Below the pieces are notes generated by a model. That model saw nothing but the letters and a program-made list of their open reading frames with translations. It was not told the DNA's origin and ran no database searches. Source: Pseudogymnoascus destructans (Eukaryota; Ascomycota; Leotiomycetes; Thelebolales; Thelebolaceae). Taken from it: DNA of 64,000 bases. The first letter of the stretch is position 1; every line of letters begins with the position of its first letter. Where the stretch lies: the NCBI RefSeq assembly GCF_001641265.1, contig NW_020167526.1, forward strand, positions 1,426,001 through 1,490,000, written 5' to 3'. A program made the translations under genes and the position numbers. Positions 52,116 to 63,632 of the stretch are shown in pieces.

Positions 52116-55100
52116 CTAAACCCCCATCGTCGCCCTCCTCCTCCTCTGACTCCTCGTCCACGTCTGCGACCCCGATCCCTGGGAATTCGACGTACTACCC
52201 CCCGTCCGCCGCCTCATCTTGCGCTTCCGCACGTACCCCGGCCCACGCGGCATATTGGGGTCGTACTCATCGTCATCGTCGTCGTCGTTGTTCTCTGCGT
52301 TTGCGTCAAAGTCGTTATCGCTTGAGAGGGTGAGGTCAATTTGCTGCGAACCGGAGGGGAGGACGAAGGGGCTGCTGTTGGAGGGGAGTTTCAGTCTTGG
52401 TAGACTGGGGCTTTGGGGCGGACTCCTTGCCGCTGTTGTAGTGCCGTTTGCTGAGTTCGATTGCTGATGTACGTCCTCTACAAGCTGTGACACAAATCGA
52501 TCTTCTGACCGCGTTCGGGGTGTCATGTCACCGGAATTCTGATCTGGGTCGGCTCGTGCATCTAACTCTGCATCGAGCTTTGCCATCGCTTCTTCGTAGG
52601 ATTTGTTGGCGCCTAGGGAGGTAGAGGTTGGGCCAGCGACGGGTTCTAGATTGTCTTGTTTCGCACCAAAATAACTGCGCGCCGTGGAGAACATCTCACT
52701 AAGACTCGGAAGGTCTAGCACAGAGGATTCGCGTTCGGACGGTGGAGCCTCGGGAGCAGCTGCTGCATGGTTCGGCTGTAGAGACGGAAGTTGAGGCTCG
52801 TCTGCTAGAGTTTCCGTGTGCGCAGGGCCCAGGGACAAGCCGTCCTGGCTGAGCTGAAAGGAATTGGAGTCGCCAAAGCGGTCTAGAGTTGATTCACCAG
52901 GAGTGGGAAAATCAGGTTGTCGTTGGCCGTGGTCGGAGGTTTGGCTGGCTAGTGATGAGGGAATCGAGATCTTGGGATAGAAATTTAATTGAGTGGGCGT
53001 GGAATTGTTCTCATCTTCGACGTGGCATAGTTGCGAAGAGTCTTCTGGGGTTGTTGCTTTGTTCAGAGATACATTCATGGACTGGGCGAGGCGCTTGAGC
53101 TCGGAATTATCACCAGGGGTATCGGGAAGTTGCGGCCTGTTTTTTAGGATGGAAGACGGAATGTCTGATCGAAACCCAGCTTCCCTCATAAGAACAGATA
53201 TCTCCTGCCGAGACTCCTCAGTGATCGACACGTCGACCATATCATCATCCACCGGAGCCGAATGCTGGATAGCCGGAAGTTGCTCCGACGGAAGGCGTGG
53301 CGGGGAGTCATCCTCAGTTTGTACCAGGTGTAGATCCTGCACAGAAATCCTATCCTCATCAGCAACTTGCGGGGTTTCAACGGATTCGCTTGGTGCATCA
53401 TGTTGTTCATGGGCCAGGGTGATAGACTCGTCGGTGCTGGTAGTTACCTTATTAGATACCGCCTCTGGAAGGCCATCTATCTTCATATTCTCGGGCTCGG
53501 CCTGCAGCAGTTTTGGTTCCATGAGCTCGGCGAATCCTAAAGCTCTGAAGCCATCATCCAAGTCTTCTTCCTCCTCTTCATCCTCTACGGGCATTTCGAA
53601 CTTGCCGTAAATTCTCTCGCCAGTTTCTTGGTTGTAGTAGCGCTCTGGGTACTCACGGTCTCGTATTGCTAGTGTCAGTTCGACCTTGTTCTTGTCGGAA
53701 ACGATATTGACAACTGCAGTTCGGTATTCCGAAATGACCGGCTGCCAGCTTGTTGCCTCGGACATGATGAGCTGCTTGAAGGCGACTACCATTCCTGGCT
53801 TCATATCCTTCGGTTCGATATCTGTAAGGCTCGAAGTATCGGCAGGAAGGCTTGGCAAGTCATTTTCTTCAGCTGGCTCGCTATAAACTCCCTGAGAATC
53901 CTCCATAACCTGATCATTGGCTTGGCCGTCTACACCGTCGTACTGATCAAAGTCTCCAGAGTTTTGTCCCTCTTCCGAATATTCGGTATAATCATCGTAG
54001 CCGTTGCTGTCATGATTCCGCTTTTGCTTCTTCGCCGAGGCTTGCTCTTCTTCATAATACTCTGACTGGTTCCTCTGGCTTCTCTTACCCTTACCGCCGC
54101 GCTTGCCTTTCCGATAGACATTCTGCTGCTGAGGATCCCAGCGTTGCACGAACGGGAACGGGGGTTCGCTCAATTCGATGCCTTCCTGGCAGCATTCGAC
54201 AGCTCTGAGGGTTATTTTCTCTCTCCAGGTGTCGTCGTCCATATCCTCTTCATCTTCTGCTGCGACCGGCACTTCAGGTTCACGCTCCTTGACCTTTCTG
54301 ACATCTTTCATAAGTTTATTGCGGATGTTCTCTTCATCGGCTTTCGTCTTAGGGTTCTTGATGCCCAAGGCGCCAAAAAGTAGCCTTCGGCCAGCGTCCA
54401 CATCGATCTTCGACTTCTTCTTCGCAGAAGCTGAGGAAGTAAGGTCCTTGTCTGTCGATCCGGGCACAGGTGTTGACTGATCAGCCAAACGGCTAGACCC
54501 AGCCCTATTAGGCGCCTTAGCCGCTGCCTTTCCATGCGACAGGGTAGCTCCAACATCAACTCCACCAGCAGACAGAGAAGCGAGCAATTCCTGTCTCCTC
54601 GCTTCAAACTCTGCCTCTTTGTTGGTCTTTTTCGAAGACTTCCCCTTAGAAGCACGCAGACCCATTGCCTCCTCCTCTTCAATCTGAGCTCTAGCAATGG
54701 CTAATGCCTCAGCAGCGGCTTCAGGGGTCGTGTTGCTGTCAATATCCAGCTTTCCGAATTCGGCAAGGGTCACGCCTGCTGGCAGTATCCCTTTCTCCTT
54801 GAAGCGTTGCAAGATATTTCCTGATCGCCGGCGCTGATTCCGGGCCTTTGTGGAGTTTCGCCCTTCGCCAGGGGGAACAGATTTCGGAGTATCCTTTTGA
54901 GTAGAGCTTGACGCAGGTTTGGATGCTGTTGGCGCTTTTGGCTCTACTGGGGCCTTGCTCGATGCTACTTCTGGCTCAGAGTCTGAATCTGAATCAGAGT
55001 CAGAGCCAGACTCAGACTCAGAGTCGGAACCAGAGCTGCTTTCGGACTCGGATTCGGAGCTGCTGGTGTCATCGCTACCCGATGAAGAAGTTAGGTCATC

Positions 55101-56627
55101 AGCGACTTCTGTTGTCGGCACCGTAGGCGCAGCTGAGATTTCCATTTCATCGTCACTATCGCTGGAGTCGGAACTAGAGCCGGAATCGCTCTCGCTCTCG
55201 CCTGCAACCTCGAAATCCTCATCATCCTCATCATCGCTATCGTCATCAAGTGCTATAGCATCTGGATCGTGAACAAGAACCGCCGCGTCTTCCACAAACC
55301 TGACGCTCTTACTACTGCTTGGAGAATCAGATCTCCTTAGCACCGAATGGCGGCTTGGTGGGAGTGGGATATTAGTTGCTTGGGCTAAGGTGCTTTTGGC
55401 AATATCAGAAAGACCTTTGCCAATATTGATTGACCCTGGAGGCAGGCCATGGCTATCGTAATAACCTGCCATGCCACCGTCATCCTCCTCGTCGGAACCC
55501 TCTTCTTCGTCCTCTTCGTCGTTTGCATCGTCGACTTGATCCTGATCTTCGGCGACAAAGTCCGTCTCTTGCTCCACGGCCTCAACAGACTTCGTCTGAA
55601 CTTGTGAGGATCGGGATTCCTTGGTGGTTTGCTTTGGGGACCACATCCTGGAACGTACGGCAGTCTTCGACCTTTCAGGCTTAAATCCCTTCGACAGAGT
55701 GTCGTAAGCCGCACCAACATCCATATCGCAATTTTGCATCACTTGCTGGCATATCGACGGAGGCGCATCCGGAAACGCTTCTTGGAGCTGTATGATGTTA
55801 TGGGACTTGGGGTCAAGCTTGTCGCCTGTCTGGACCCCTTCCATTTTAGACCCATGTTTGATATTCTCCTTATCTGAAGCTCCGTCATCGTCAGATTCAG
55901 CATTGAGAGCCTCAAGCTCCCCCTCCAGTTCGCCTTCGTCCACAGATAAATCCTCGTCCATATCCTCGTCAGCGGATTCGAAATTGCCATCATCTTCGGA
56001 TTCATCCTCGTCGTCGTTGTCGAAATCGGCTCGGACAACAAGCTGCTGATTTCCACCATCGTCGACGTCTTGCGGGATTCCTTCAATCCGGAGAAAGCTT
56101 TCGTCAGAGTCCTCATCCTCCAGATCATCCTCCACTGTGTCTGTGTATGTAACCCTCCGCCTCTTCCTTGGGTTGATCGTGACCGCAGGTCTACTCTCAA
56201 TCATTCTCCTCCTCGGCCTTCCAAATACCGCGCCGTCAAACAGGTGTATTCCATCAGAAGTAATCTGGTACCTCCCCGAAGCTCGCCTCTGCTTAATATC
56301 ATCACTGAGAAGTGGCCGTATGCTAAGGTAGAAGGTCAGCAATGCCGTTCCCACAGGCGCATCCAGAATAAAAACTCACATAACCTCATCGTCCCCATGC
56401 AAAATGCTCTTCACATCCTGAAAATGCAAACACTCATAATTCGTCTCCCTCCCCCTCACCTCAACTGCATAATCCTCCAGCCCCCACTCCCCCTCCGACT
56501 CAAGAGGTATGATTTCATTAACCTGCTCCAGCAGCTGCGAGACGATCACTCTGGCCTCGTCATTCACTGGCCACACGATCGCCGCATCCGGCAGATCATG
56601 CCGCTTCACCACTAGTCGGAGCCGCAT
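52116..56627 (-). CDS. large acidic coilin-like protein, 1,484 aa
   Basis: Exons on the minus strand: 56380-56627 and 52116-56322, with one 57-nt intron that restores a DDEVIIRPLL reading. The N-terminal ~110 residues (MRLRLVVKRHDLPDAAIVWP, EVRGRE, HFQDVKSILHGDDE) form a ubiquitin-like module resembling the coilin N-terminus, followed by PRKRRRVTY, a basic nuclear signal. A very long Ser/Asp/Glu-rich linker (SSSGSDSESESGSDSDS type) follows. At about residues 920-990 a compact block (PGMVVAFKQLIMSEATSWQP, ISEYRTAVVNIV) resembles the atypical Tudor domain of coilin. A Ser/Pro-rich tail of ~480 aa ends RKRKMRRR. A scaffold role in nuclear RNP bodies is inferred, not shown. Confidence 0.65.
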
Positions 56628-56947
56628 CTGTGGTGGGGTTGCGTTGAAGAGAATTCGTCTCGGGGGCAACCTTGGGCTTCCTCGAGAACTTTTGGGGCGG
56701 CAAAATCTGGGGAAAGACCGACGTGACGCGCCTTTGGCGAATTTTAGCGTTATCAAACGGTATTTTAGCTGCGATAAGCAGGGGTTGCTACGCTGTAGGA
56801 TGGTCCCTGAAGAATGCCGTCTAGCACCCAGCAAAGTAAAAGTTGGTTTCAAGACACCAGTTTACTCCGTAAGGCAGGCTGCTATTGGCTTTTACAGCTG
56901 CCATGCAAAGATGTAATTTTATGATCATAAAGCTTTTCGTTATTAAC

Positions 56948-57907
56948 TCAGTACTCCTTCAAGCCACGCTTCCTACCGCCCTCTTCCTCAGTCGGCAAAG
57001 CTGGTACACCCAAACTCGTTGCGCCCAGAGCCCGCGATCCACCCAACCTTCTCCCAGTCGTGCTCTCATCCGTACTCCTCGACGCATTCTCCTCCTCCAA
57101 AAGCTCGTTCTCATCCTTGTCCTCCAGCATCGTCCCCTCTATGCTGAGGAATCCCCTTTCCCTATCGTGCGACGACTCAATATCCTTGACCCGAAACTTG
57201 ACAATCCCCTCAATCTTGGTTCCCGCCCCATCGACGTAGTATCCAACACCGTCCTCAGCATATCCCTCCCCCTCCAAGTCCTCAGCGCCAACCCACTTCC
57301 AGTCCTTAGGCAATCTCTGCCGCTCGATACTAGCATTGAAGAGGTTCCAGCAGACAATGCCAAGGTGTCCCTCATTCTGCAAATTGACGTACCCCTCCAA
57401 CCACCCTCCCCTAGTCGGCTTAAACAGCATAAACTCCGCCGTCACCCACGTCCAGCTAACAGCGTACTCATCCGTGCTCTTCATCATGACCTGCGCCCCA
57501 TCATTCCCGAACGGCGCTTCCGCGAGGCGAGGATTGCTGTACGACAGGACGACACCGTGGAAAGGCGGGTAGTAGGTGAGTATTAACGGCGACAGGTGCT
57601 CGGCACAGATGCCCTCGATCGGCGTCCTCTGGGAGATCGGGGCCAATGGCAGGTATAAGGACGAAGTTTGAACGTGAAACGGCGACTCTTTCGTCGAGGC
57701 TGGGTTCTGCGCCTGGGCCGGTGCAGCAGTGGTTTCCTCCTCGATTATCTCCTCGACATCCGCCGACTTGTCGTGCCTATGCTTTTTCGACTTGTGCTTG
57801 TGCCCATCCTCCTCCTGCGTGCGCTTCCGCTTCTTCTCCTTGCCATCCTTGCACTTATGCTTCCTATCCGACTTGTCCTTCGCCGGTGACGATATTAGAG
57901 ACGGCAT
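56948..57907 (-). CDS. RPA43: RNA polymerase I subunit Rpa43, about 319 aa
   Basis: Intronless frame. The Lys-rich N-terminus (DKSDRKHKCKDGKEKKRKR, HKHKSKKHRHDKS) leads to the SHS2/RPB7-like domain (SSLYLPLAPISQRTPIEGIC, LSPLILTYYPPFHGVVLSYS), then the OB fold (YAVSWTWVTAEFMLFKPTRG, LEGYVNLQNEGHLGIVCWNL, FNASIERQRLPKDW). This is the Rpa43 layout; the subunit forms the Pol I stalk with Rpa14 and contacts Rrn3. I chose ATG 57905-57907; an in-frame ATG at 57961 would add 18 residues. It is head-to-head with the J-domain gene. Confidence 0.9.
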   Translation of the reverse strand: MPSLISSPAKDKSDRKHKCKDGKEKKRKRTQEEDGHKHKSKKHRHDKSADVEEIIEEETTAAPAQAQNPASTKESPFHVQTSSLYLPLAPISQRTPIEGICAEHLSPLILTYYPPFHGVVLSYSNPRLAEAPFGNDGAQVMMKSTDEYAVSWTWVTAEFMLFKPTRGGWLEGYVNLQNEGHLGIVCWNLFNASIERQRLPKDWKWVGAEDLEGEGYAEDGVGYYVDGAGTKIEGIVKFRVKDIESSHDRERGFLSIEGTMLEDKDENELLEEENASRSTDESTTGRRLGGSRALGATSLGVPALPTEEEGGRKRGLKEY

Positions 57908-58228
57908 TGTGGCTGGTTGTTGTGTTTGGGTTGCTTGGATTTTTGCCCATGTTCTCTCCAATCTGCTATCTTTATCGGAGAGTTCCTCAAAATTTCAAGA
58001 TGCCAAAAATTGTTGCGGCCGCTAGCGTGGTTGCCAAGGATAATTAAGGCAGGCTGGCTCCAGGTGCCGAAGTTGAAATGGTGGATCCGAACAAAGGACA
58101 CCGACGTCTGTGAGACTCGGGGCCGACTTTATTATAAGAGAAATATCACCAAGACGACACGAGTAACCTTTCCTCACAGCCTCAAATACTTTGATTTGGC
58201 GGCCCCATGGTTCCACGGCGATAATACA
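57908..58228. promoter_or_regulatory. divergent promoter region RPA43 / J-domain gene
   Basis: About 320 bp between start codons, possibly bidirectional. No specific element identified. Confidence 0.45.
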
Positions 58229-59359
58229 ATGTCGTCTCAACTCCTATCCCTCGCGGGATGGGCATTCCTACCAAATGTATAACATCCCCCCCCCATCTCC
58301 CCCATCCAAACCAACCTCATTCTAACACCCCCCCCCCAGCTCGTCACCAACGCCCTCCAATCCGTCTGGTACGGCATCACCATCCGCGCCGGCGACCCCA
58401 AACCCCAACCCCGCACCCCCCTCCACGCCACCCACCGCCGCCGCATCCACATCGCCGTCATAACCACCTACCTCCTCTACACCATCTACGAAGCGCACCA
58501 CACCATCCGCCAATCCTCCGACTACTACCAAGACCTCGGCCTCCCCCACGGCGCTTCCGATCGCGAAATCAAATCCCGCTTCCGCCGCCTCGCCGCGCTC
58601 TACCACCCGGACAAAGTCGCCAAGACAGCCACCTCGACGGATTTCTTCCACCACCTCAAGACCGCGCAGGATACCCTCCTCAACCCCTCCGCGCGCTTCG
58701 CATATGACCGCTTCGGGCCCGACATCATGGGCTGGACGAACATGTCGTCGATCCACGATTACCTCACTATAGGCGCCGTCGGGATCCTCCAGTACTACGG
58801 CATTGGCGCGGTCATGATGTACGTCCTCGGCTTGACGGGACACCTTCAATTTGGGGTCTACTGGCGCTGGCTGGGCCTCCTCTCCCTCGCTGTCCTAGAA
58901 GCGCATATTGTCTCCCGGCCCTACGCACCGCGCTTCGCCTCGCACCTCCTTAACCCCCTCCTCACGAACCTGGGGGGGCAACCACCCTACCTCCCCTTCC
59001 AACTCATCGCCATCCTGCGCAAATGCGCCCTAACCCTCTTCATCGCGCTCTCACAACTGGGTCCCCTCCTCTCGCCGCAGGTAGCAGCGAAGTCCGGGAC
59101 GGAAGAAGAGCAGCTTATGGGGCAGGTAGAGCGGATGGCAGCGCTGGCGGGGGCGGCGGATGCAGAGGCGTCGCGGCTGGTGGCGATGGGGATGGCGCCG
59201 TTTGTGGGGGATGCGGAGGCGGTGAAGGAGGTGCAGAGGAGGACGAGCGAGTGGTTGGTTAGTAATACTATTAGGTCGGATCCGGAGGTGAGGGATGCGT
59301 TGGGGAATGTGTTGAAGAGGAGGACGGATGCGCCGGCGGGGGCGAGGGGGAATAGATAG
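58229..59359 (+). CDS. membrane-associated J-domain (DnaJ) protein, 355 aa
   Basis: Exons 58229-58276 and 58340-59359 with a 63-nt phase-0 intron ending in a C-rich tract. An N-terminal hydrophobic stretch (LLSLAGWAFLPN) and a second one (IAVITTYLLYTIYEA) precede the J-domain at about residues 65-130 (DYYQDLGLPHGASDREIKSR, ALYHPDK with the HPD motif, FAYDRFG). Further hydrophobic segments follow (GAVGILQYYGIGAVMMYVLG, WLGLLSLAVLEAHIV, ALTLFIALSQLGPLL). It is therefore an Hsp70 co-chaperone anchored in a membrane, probably the ER. The C-terminal part is a family-specific Ala-rich region. It is not Sec63: there is no Brl domain. Confidence 0.85.
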
Positions 59360-59781
59360 GGGTTGGGGGTGTGTATATCATTTGTTATGAAAGAAGGGTT
59401 TTAGAGTTCATGGGCTACTGCCACTAATGAAATAGAGTTTCACCGGCGTGGATGTGGTTGCGTGAGGTTATTCAGTCGAAATGAGAATGCTCACACCCAC
59501 CATAACCCTCCTCAGCGCTCCTTCCCTCCTTCTCCTCTCTTTCTCTCCTTCCTTCCTTCCTTCCTTCATTCCTTCCTTCCTTCCTCACCACCAAACACAT
59601 CATCCGCACCTTCCATATTTTCAGACATCGTCCGCACCTTCCATCACAACAGGCATCAACTGCACCTCCATATCAACAGCCATCAACCGCACCTTCCACC
59701 TCAACAGCCACCCAACCTTACCTTCCACCACATCAGTCACCCAACCCACACCCGCAAACCACAGAAGCCCACACGACAACA
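59360..59781. other. intergenic region with CCTT microsatellite
   Basis: C/A-rich, with the TTCC array at about 59546-59584 and low-complexity CCACCA-rich sequence to 59780, likely the leader of the next ORF. Confidence 0.5.
59546..59584. repeat. TTCC tetranucleotide microsatellite
   Basis: About ten TTCC units with one ATTC interruption. Confidence 0.85.
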
Positions 59782-60222
59782 ATGACCGCCCAAACGCCCA
59801 CCACCAAAACCCGCACCCCAATCACCCCCACCACCGTCCCAACCTCCCAGCACCCCATCACCACACCCCTCTACACAGTGCCCAACCCCAAAACCACCCA
59901 CCAAAGCCACTGTTTCCCCAAATCCCGCGACCGCCTCGCCAAAGACCGCCAGGCCGCCATCCAGGCACTAGAGATGCGGGCATACCTCGCTCGTCGGGGA
60001 CAGGCTCAGACACAAGACGTCGTCACTGGGAAATGTGAGTGTAGAGATCCGTATAAAGCAAAGCGGGAGAGAGAGAAGAAGGAGGCGAGGAAGAGGAGGG
60101 TAGAGAGGGAGGGGAGGAGGAAGAGGTTTGAGGCGTTGAAGGGGAAGGGGAAGGGGAAGGGGGAAAAGGGGGATTGGAGGGTTGAGGAGGTGGGGAGGAT
60201 GTTTGAGGGGTTGGTTGTTTGA
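59782..60222 (+). CDS. small basic hypothetical protein, 146 aa
   Basis: ATG 59782 opens a frame with a Thr/Pro-rich N-terminal half (TPTTKTRTPITPTT), a central helix (RDRLAKDRQAAIQALEMRAYLARRG), a CECRDPYKAKRERE segment and a Lys/Arg-rich C-terminus (KGKGKGKGEKGDW). I recognise no domain. Codon choice and a proper start and stop support a gene, but the low-complexity DNA weakens the call. Confidence 0.45.
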   Translation: MTAQTPTTKTRTPITPTTVPTSQHPITTPLYTVPNPKTTHQSHCFPKSRDRLAKDRQAAIQALEMRAYLARRGQAQTQDVVTGKCECRDPYKAKREREKKEARKRRVEREGRRKRFEALKGKGKGKGEKGDWRVEEVGRMFEGLVV

Positions 60223-60971
60223 GTTGGTGGGAGTTGACTGGTGTTCTTGTTTTGCTTGTTGAGGCGTTGGTGGTTGGATCCTTGTGTTGCTGGTTGACGT
60301 GGGTTCTTGCTTTGGTAGTTGATGTTCTGGTAATTGAGTCTGGAGAGGTAGTTAATTGAATTGGGTCCCGAGAAATAATAGAAATGTCAGCAATTAACTT
60401 CAAAATCAACCCGATCTGATAAAACAGTAATGATTACAGATTGATGCCATCCAAGAGCCAGTAATGTCAGTAGTGCAGTCCCAAATCGATACCATCCAGA
60501 GTCAGTAAGGACAATAATATGCCCACGAACCACCCTCATCCTCCGCCCAATTATCCCATCAATCCTCCCTCACATCAAAAATCACACCATAAAAGACACC
60601 GACATCGTCGTCAAGAACAACCCTTTATTGACCCGTTGTACTCGTATGTATTCCTATTGTTCATACACGTCCCCTTTCCCCCTCCCTTTCTTTCGACTCC
60701 CACAGCGACTCATATATCCCGACATAACAAATATCGTACACGCCCATTCGCAGTAGACGTTTTGTTCCTTTCCCGGCTTTCCCCCGCCCTGATAAAAAGG
60801 TCCGTCGTTCCTTCCTTCGCCAAAGCTTGCCCATCGCTCCGTCCCTTCCATAGTGTTACAGACACACAATTCTTACAAACTGTACGACGCTATCAGCACA
60901 CCATCCATCACCATCTCCCCACGCACGCAAGCCACAGGTCATGCACGCCCCGCATAATGATAGGTAGGTAC
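60223..60971. other. intergenic region, convergent
   Basis: Contains diverged repeats (GTTGGTGG / TTGACGTTGGTT types near 60220-60330 and CCAATCCAGAGTCAGTAA types near 60440-60510). No gene supported; the last ~300 bp are probably the TOM6 3' UTR. Confidence 0.4.
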
Positions 60972-61254
60972 TCACGCTGGCAACAACAGATCACTCCACT
61001 GGCTCGAGAAGAATGCCACCGCAACCTGCAAAAACCCCGTCAGCCTCTCTCCTGCTACACCCTACTACCCCCACCCAATCGCGCCCAGGATCATCCCCCT
61101 TACTTACCGCGAAAACAGTAATACTCCTCACCACACTCGCGTTCTCGGAGGAGGTCACCGCCTCGTACGCCTGTCCCAGATATCCCCTCTGCGCACCGAG
61201 GCGACGACCACCTCCTGCGCGCTCAACGACTACCCTCTGCGTCTTGGGAGGCAT
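60972..61254 (-). CDS. TOM6: TOM complex subunit Tom6-like, 66 aa
   Basis: Exons on the minus strand: 61108-61254 and 60972-61025 with an 82-nt phase-0 intron. The product begins MPPKTQRVVVERAGGG, has GYLGQAYEAVTSSENASVVR and a single C-terminal membrane segment spanning the splice (SITVFA then VAVAFFSSQWSDLLLP). Fungal Tom6, a tail-anchored small subunit that stabilises the outer-membrane TOM core, has this size, MPPK start and tail. Assignment is by resemblance; other small mitochondrial tail-anchored proteins are possible. Confidence 0.65.
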
Positions 61255-62078
61255 GGTTGCTGTGTGTGTGTGTGGTGTGATGTGATGCGGTGTAGGTGCG
61301 GGGATATGATGGCGTAAGGATATGCACTTGGAGCGAGCTGAAGGGGTGATCTGGAGTGGCTTGGTTGATGACGGGTAGACGGGACCTTCTTGTTCGTATG
61401 AAGCGCGAAATTTTGGCGAGGAACACTTGCGGCCTGAGGCTAGGCTGGGGGGGGGTGGTTAGGGGTGGAAGTAGCGGAAGTGGAAGAAAGGTAAGGCCGG
61501 GGCCGCGGGAATTGGTGGTGGGGTGCAAGGGAACAGGATCGGCTAGAATCGGGTGGCGTGGGTGTAAGGGGTGTAAGTGGCTGGCTGATGCTACTGCAAG
61601 TCTACGGTGAGTCGTCTACGGTGAGTCGTCTACGGTAACTGTGCAAGTACCATCAAGGATCATACACACGGTTGCCACGCGCTATCAAAGGGCCATTTGT
61701 GGTTGAGGAGTACTTGAGGGGCGATGACTCTGTTGTACCACCGACATTTCCGCCAATTCCCCCGTATCGCGTATCGGGAGATACACACTATAGACGCTAT
61801 AAACGCTATAAAGCCGCGCATCAACAACCTACAATTATCACTACGACTTCACCTCCTCCATCCGTCTTCCCACTACCCACCCTATTATTTACATTATTTA
61901 CTATCTAGTTAATAAGAACCTGTACACCCTAATCACAACGGCTGAGGAGTATACGGACTTGATCTGAATACTCCTTGCGTCTGGAATTCACCTACACCAC
62001 GAGACCACCCACTACCCGTCAAACGACCAAACCACAGACAAACCACCCTCTCTACAACCCCCAGGACCCTCCACGGTC
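61255..62078. promoter_or_regulatory. divergent intergenic region TOM6 / IDO
   Basis: 824 bp between start codons. Contains a GT-rich run at 61261-61275, the 14-bp triplication at 61601-61640 and CTATAAACGCTATAAAG near 61795, a possible TATA region. No gene supported. Confidence 0.5.
61601..61640. repeat. three tandem copies of a 14-bp unit
   Basis: Unit GTCTACGGTGAGTC is present twice and then once as GTCTACGGTAACTG. Confidence 0.85.
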
Positions 62079-63632
62079 ATGCTTCCTCCAGTCCCCGTCC
62101 TCAGCGATTACGGAATCTCGCCCGAAAATGGCTTCCTCCCTGATCGTCTGCCGCTGCAACACCTGCCCGACCCCTACTATAACAAGTGGGAGTCCATCGT
62201 GGCCAACCTGCAGGCTCTGCTCCTGAGCAAGCGCCTCCGCGGCATCATCCACGATCTCCCTGTCCTCACTACCACCGGTCTGGAAGATGAATCCGAGTGG
62301 CAGAGGGCATACATGATTCTGGCCTTTATGGCACATGGCTATATCTGGGGTGGTGAAACACCTTCAGAGGTACGTGACTATTTTCATTTACGCTCCAGCT
62401 ACTGATGGACAACCTCACTAATACACCCACAGCGAGTCCCGCCATCAATCTCCATCCCGCTCCTCGCAGTGGCCGAGCACCTCGACATCCCCCCCGTAGC
62501 CACCTACGCCGCCGTAGTCCTCTGGAACTTCAAACCCCTCTTCAACAGCGAGCCCATCGAGAACCTCGAGAACCTCTCCACCCTCCTCACCTTCACCGGC
62601 TCCCTCGACGAATCCTGGTTCTACCTCACCTCCGTCGCCATCGAAGCCCGCGGCGGCCCCATCGTCCCCCTCATGATCTCCGCCATGACCGCCGCCCGCG
62701 AAAAAGACGCCCCCTACGTAACCATCTGCCTCCGCTCCTTCGCCTCGCGCCTCGACGACCTCAGCGTCCTCCTGGTGCGCATGCATGAAAACTGCGACCC
62801 ACACGTCTTCTACCACCACATCCGCCCCTTCCTCGCCGGCTCGCAAAACATGGCCGAAGCCGGCCTCCCCAACGGCGTCATCTACGACACCGGCTCGGGT
62901 ACCGACACCTACAGCCAGTTCAGCGGTGGCAGTAACGCGCAGAGCTCGCTGATCCAGTTCTTCGACATCGTCCTGGGCATCCAGCACCGACCTACGGGCC
63001 AGAAATTTGATAAGGCGCACTCGGATCAGGAGGGCACCGCGCCGCCGCCAAAACACAATTTCATCCACGACATGCGCCGCTACATGCCCGGCACGCACCG
63101 TCGCTTCCTCGCGGACGTCTCGCTTTGCGCTAACATCCGCGATTTCGTCGAGAGTAGCAAGGTCGACACCGAGTTGATGGAGGCGTATGATTCGTGTCTT
63201 GCCAGTTTGCAGAATTTTAGGGATAAACACATCGCCATCGTCGCCCGCTACGTCGTCATGAAGTCCCGTGAGACTCCGCCCTGGACACGCGATGAGAGCA
63301 TCAAGCACCGTCAGAACCTCGCCTTGTCATCCTCCTCCAATAACGAGGACGGCAAGAAGCTGCGCGGGACGGGGGGGACGGCGTTGATGCCTTTCCTCAA
63401 GCAGGCGCGTGATGAGACGGTGGAGCCGGCGATTAGGCCGTGGAAGAGGAATGTGGGCGGGGGGTTTGGGAAGGTGAAGGGCGAGTCGGTTGTGAAGGCG
63501 GCGCCGGTGACGGAGGAGAAGCTGGAGAAGACGAAGAGTCAGCCGGATTTGGATTTGCAGGTTAATGGGCTTGCGGGGGAGGCGGATGTGGAGGCGGATG
63601 GGGTGGAGGGTGGGGGGTTGTGCCACTATTAA
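62079..63632 (+). CDS. BNA2: indoleamine 2,3-dioxygenase, 496 aa
   Basis: Exons 62079-62369 and 62433-63632 with a 63-nt phase-0 intron. Heme enzyme that opens the indole ring of L-tryptophan to N-formylkynurenine, the first step of kynurenine/NAD biosynthesis. Signatures: NKWESIVANLQALL, RVPPSISIPLLAVAEHLDIP, FYHHIRPFLAGS, GGSNAQSSLIQFFDIVLG, MRRYMPGTHRRFL, and the proximal heme histidine H363 in FRDKHIAIVARYVV. The C-terminal ~100 residues (RDESIKHRQNLAL to GGGLCHY) are a low-complexity extension, and the GTGGTALMPFLKQAR block is common in fungal IDOs. Confidence 0.95.

Noticed and set aside
54919..55272. Ser/Glu-rich plus-strand ORF opposite the coilin-like gene
   Set aside because: GA/TC-rich acidic-serine repeats read in similar composition on both strands; no independent support.
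58229..59359. J-domain protein as Sec63
   Set aside because: The J-domain is near the N-terminus and no Brl domain or acidic tail follows.
62445..63308. 287-aa minus-strand ORF opposite IDO
   Set aside because: It is a shadow in GC-rich, codon-biased IDO sequence with no domain.
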